The translations under genes and the position numbers were made by a program. The notes beneath the pieces are model-generated. The model was not told the DNA's origin. It saw only the letters and a list, made by a program, of their open reading frames with translations, and ran no database searches. DNA of 64,000 nucleotides from Deltaproteobacteria bacterium (GTDB lineage: Bacteria; Myxococcota_A; UBA796; GCA-2862545), in assembly GCA_006226595.1 (NCBI GenBank), contig SBGP01000012.1:27154-91153 (forward strand). Direction: 5' to 3'. This document shows positions 63,854 to 64,000 of the stretch, piece by piece; the first letter of the stretch is position 1, and every line of letters begins with the position of its first letter.

Positions 63854-64000
63854 TCAGCATCCGCGGGGCCTGGCGAAGCCCGCGCGAGGTACCAGCAGTG
63901 CAGACGAAAGGTCGCTGAGGTCTTCCCAGAGCTCGTGCTCGGGGAAGTTCTTGGTGTGGCGGCTGGTCAGCAGCGCCCTGCGGATCTCTGGAGACACGGC
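63854..64000 (-). CDS. C-terminal fragment of an unrecognised protein
   Basis: A minus-strand frame enters from the right edge and stops at TGA 63856-63854, giving 48 residues (EIRRALLTSRHTKNFPEHE ... FARPRGC). G/C-ending codons and the spacing to the next gene (67 bp) suggest a real gene of the same element. Too short to classify. Confidence 0.45.
   Translation of the reverse strand, partial: AVSPEIRRALLTSRHTKNFPEHELWEDLSDLSSALLVPRAGFARPRGC

Overview
The window is a GC-rich, gene-dense piece of a Myxococcota (delta-proteobacterial) chromosome. The evidence is an apparently complete set of Glt envelope-machine genes (gltA to gltH), a MYXO-CTERM-type sorting signal, a TatT-type TRAP transporter, thrombospondin type 3 and MopE-like calcium-binding repeat proteins, and many lipoproteins and TPR proteins. 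Most genes are on the minus strand. Many neighbours overlap by 1 to 4 bp (ATGA, GTGA, TGATG), so translational coupling is common.

Layout. 1-8081: surface proteins, namely the N-terminal part of a giant TSP3/MopE repeat protein running off the left edge, a coupled small secreted protein, and a coiled-coil lipoprotein with a YadA-like head. 8159-16281: mixed metabolism and transport, with an aldo/keto reductase, a carotenoid hydroxylase (crtZ) behind a CarH-like direct-repeat operator, a ThrE exporter divergent from an Lrp/AsnC regulator, an SDR, an RlpA-like lipoprotein, pyrE and a monoacylglycerol-lipase-like hydrolase. 16285-20605: a TRAP operon (tatT, dctP, fused dctQM). 20948-26574: guaB, a membrane protein, and a tight run rplC, acetoacetyl-CoA synthetase, tandem GNAT.

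26773-44975: the envelope-machine locus. On the minus strand it reads gltA, gltB, gltC, gltD, gltE, a DUF1801-like gene, a GltG paralogue without FHA, gltF, gltG and gltH, followed by a very large MYXO-CTERM/OmpA fusion. In Myxococcus xanthus (from memory) gltABC and gltDEFGH are two separate loci that build the adventurous gliding motor; here they are side by side. gltI, gltK and the AglRQS motor are not in the window. 45367-51113: a five-gene coupled operon exbB, exbD, tonB, an Oar-like TonB-dependent receptor carrying its own TonB C-terminal domain, and a lipoprotein.

51379-61713: a class A PBP with an enlarged transpeptidase region and a coupled periplasmic partner, tRNA-Cys, a histidine kinase coupled to an ODP-type di-iron protein (candidate O2/NO sensor), a two-lobed M16 peptidase and a MobA-like nucleotidyltransferase. 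61749-64000: tRNA-Met, then a tyrosine recombinase and unrecognised genes, which looks like the left end of an integrated element. No rRNA, CRISPR array, insertion sequence or replication origin was seen.
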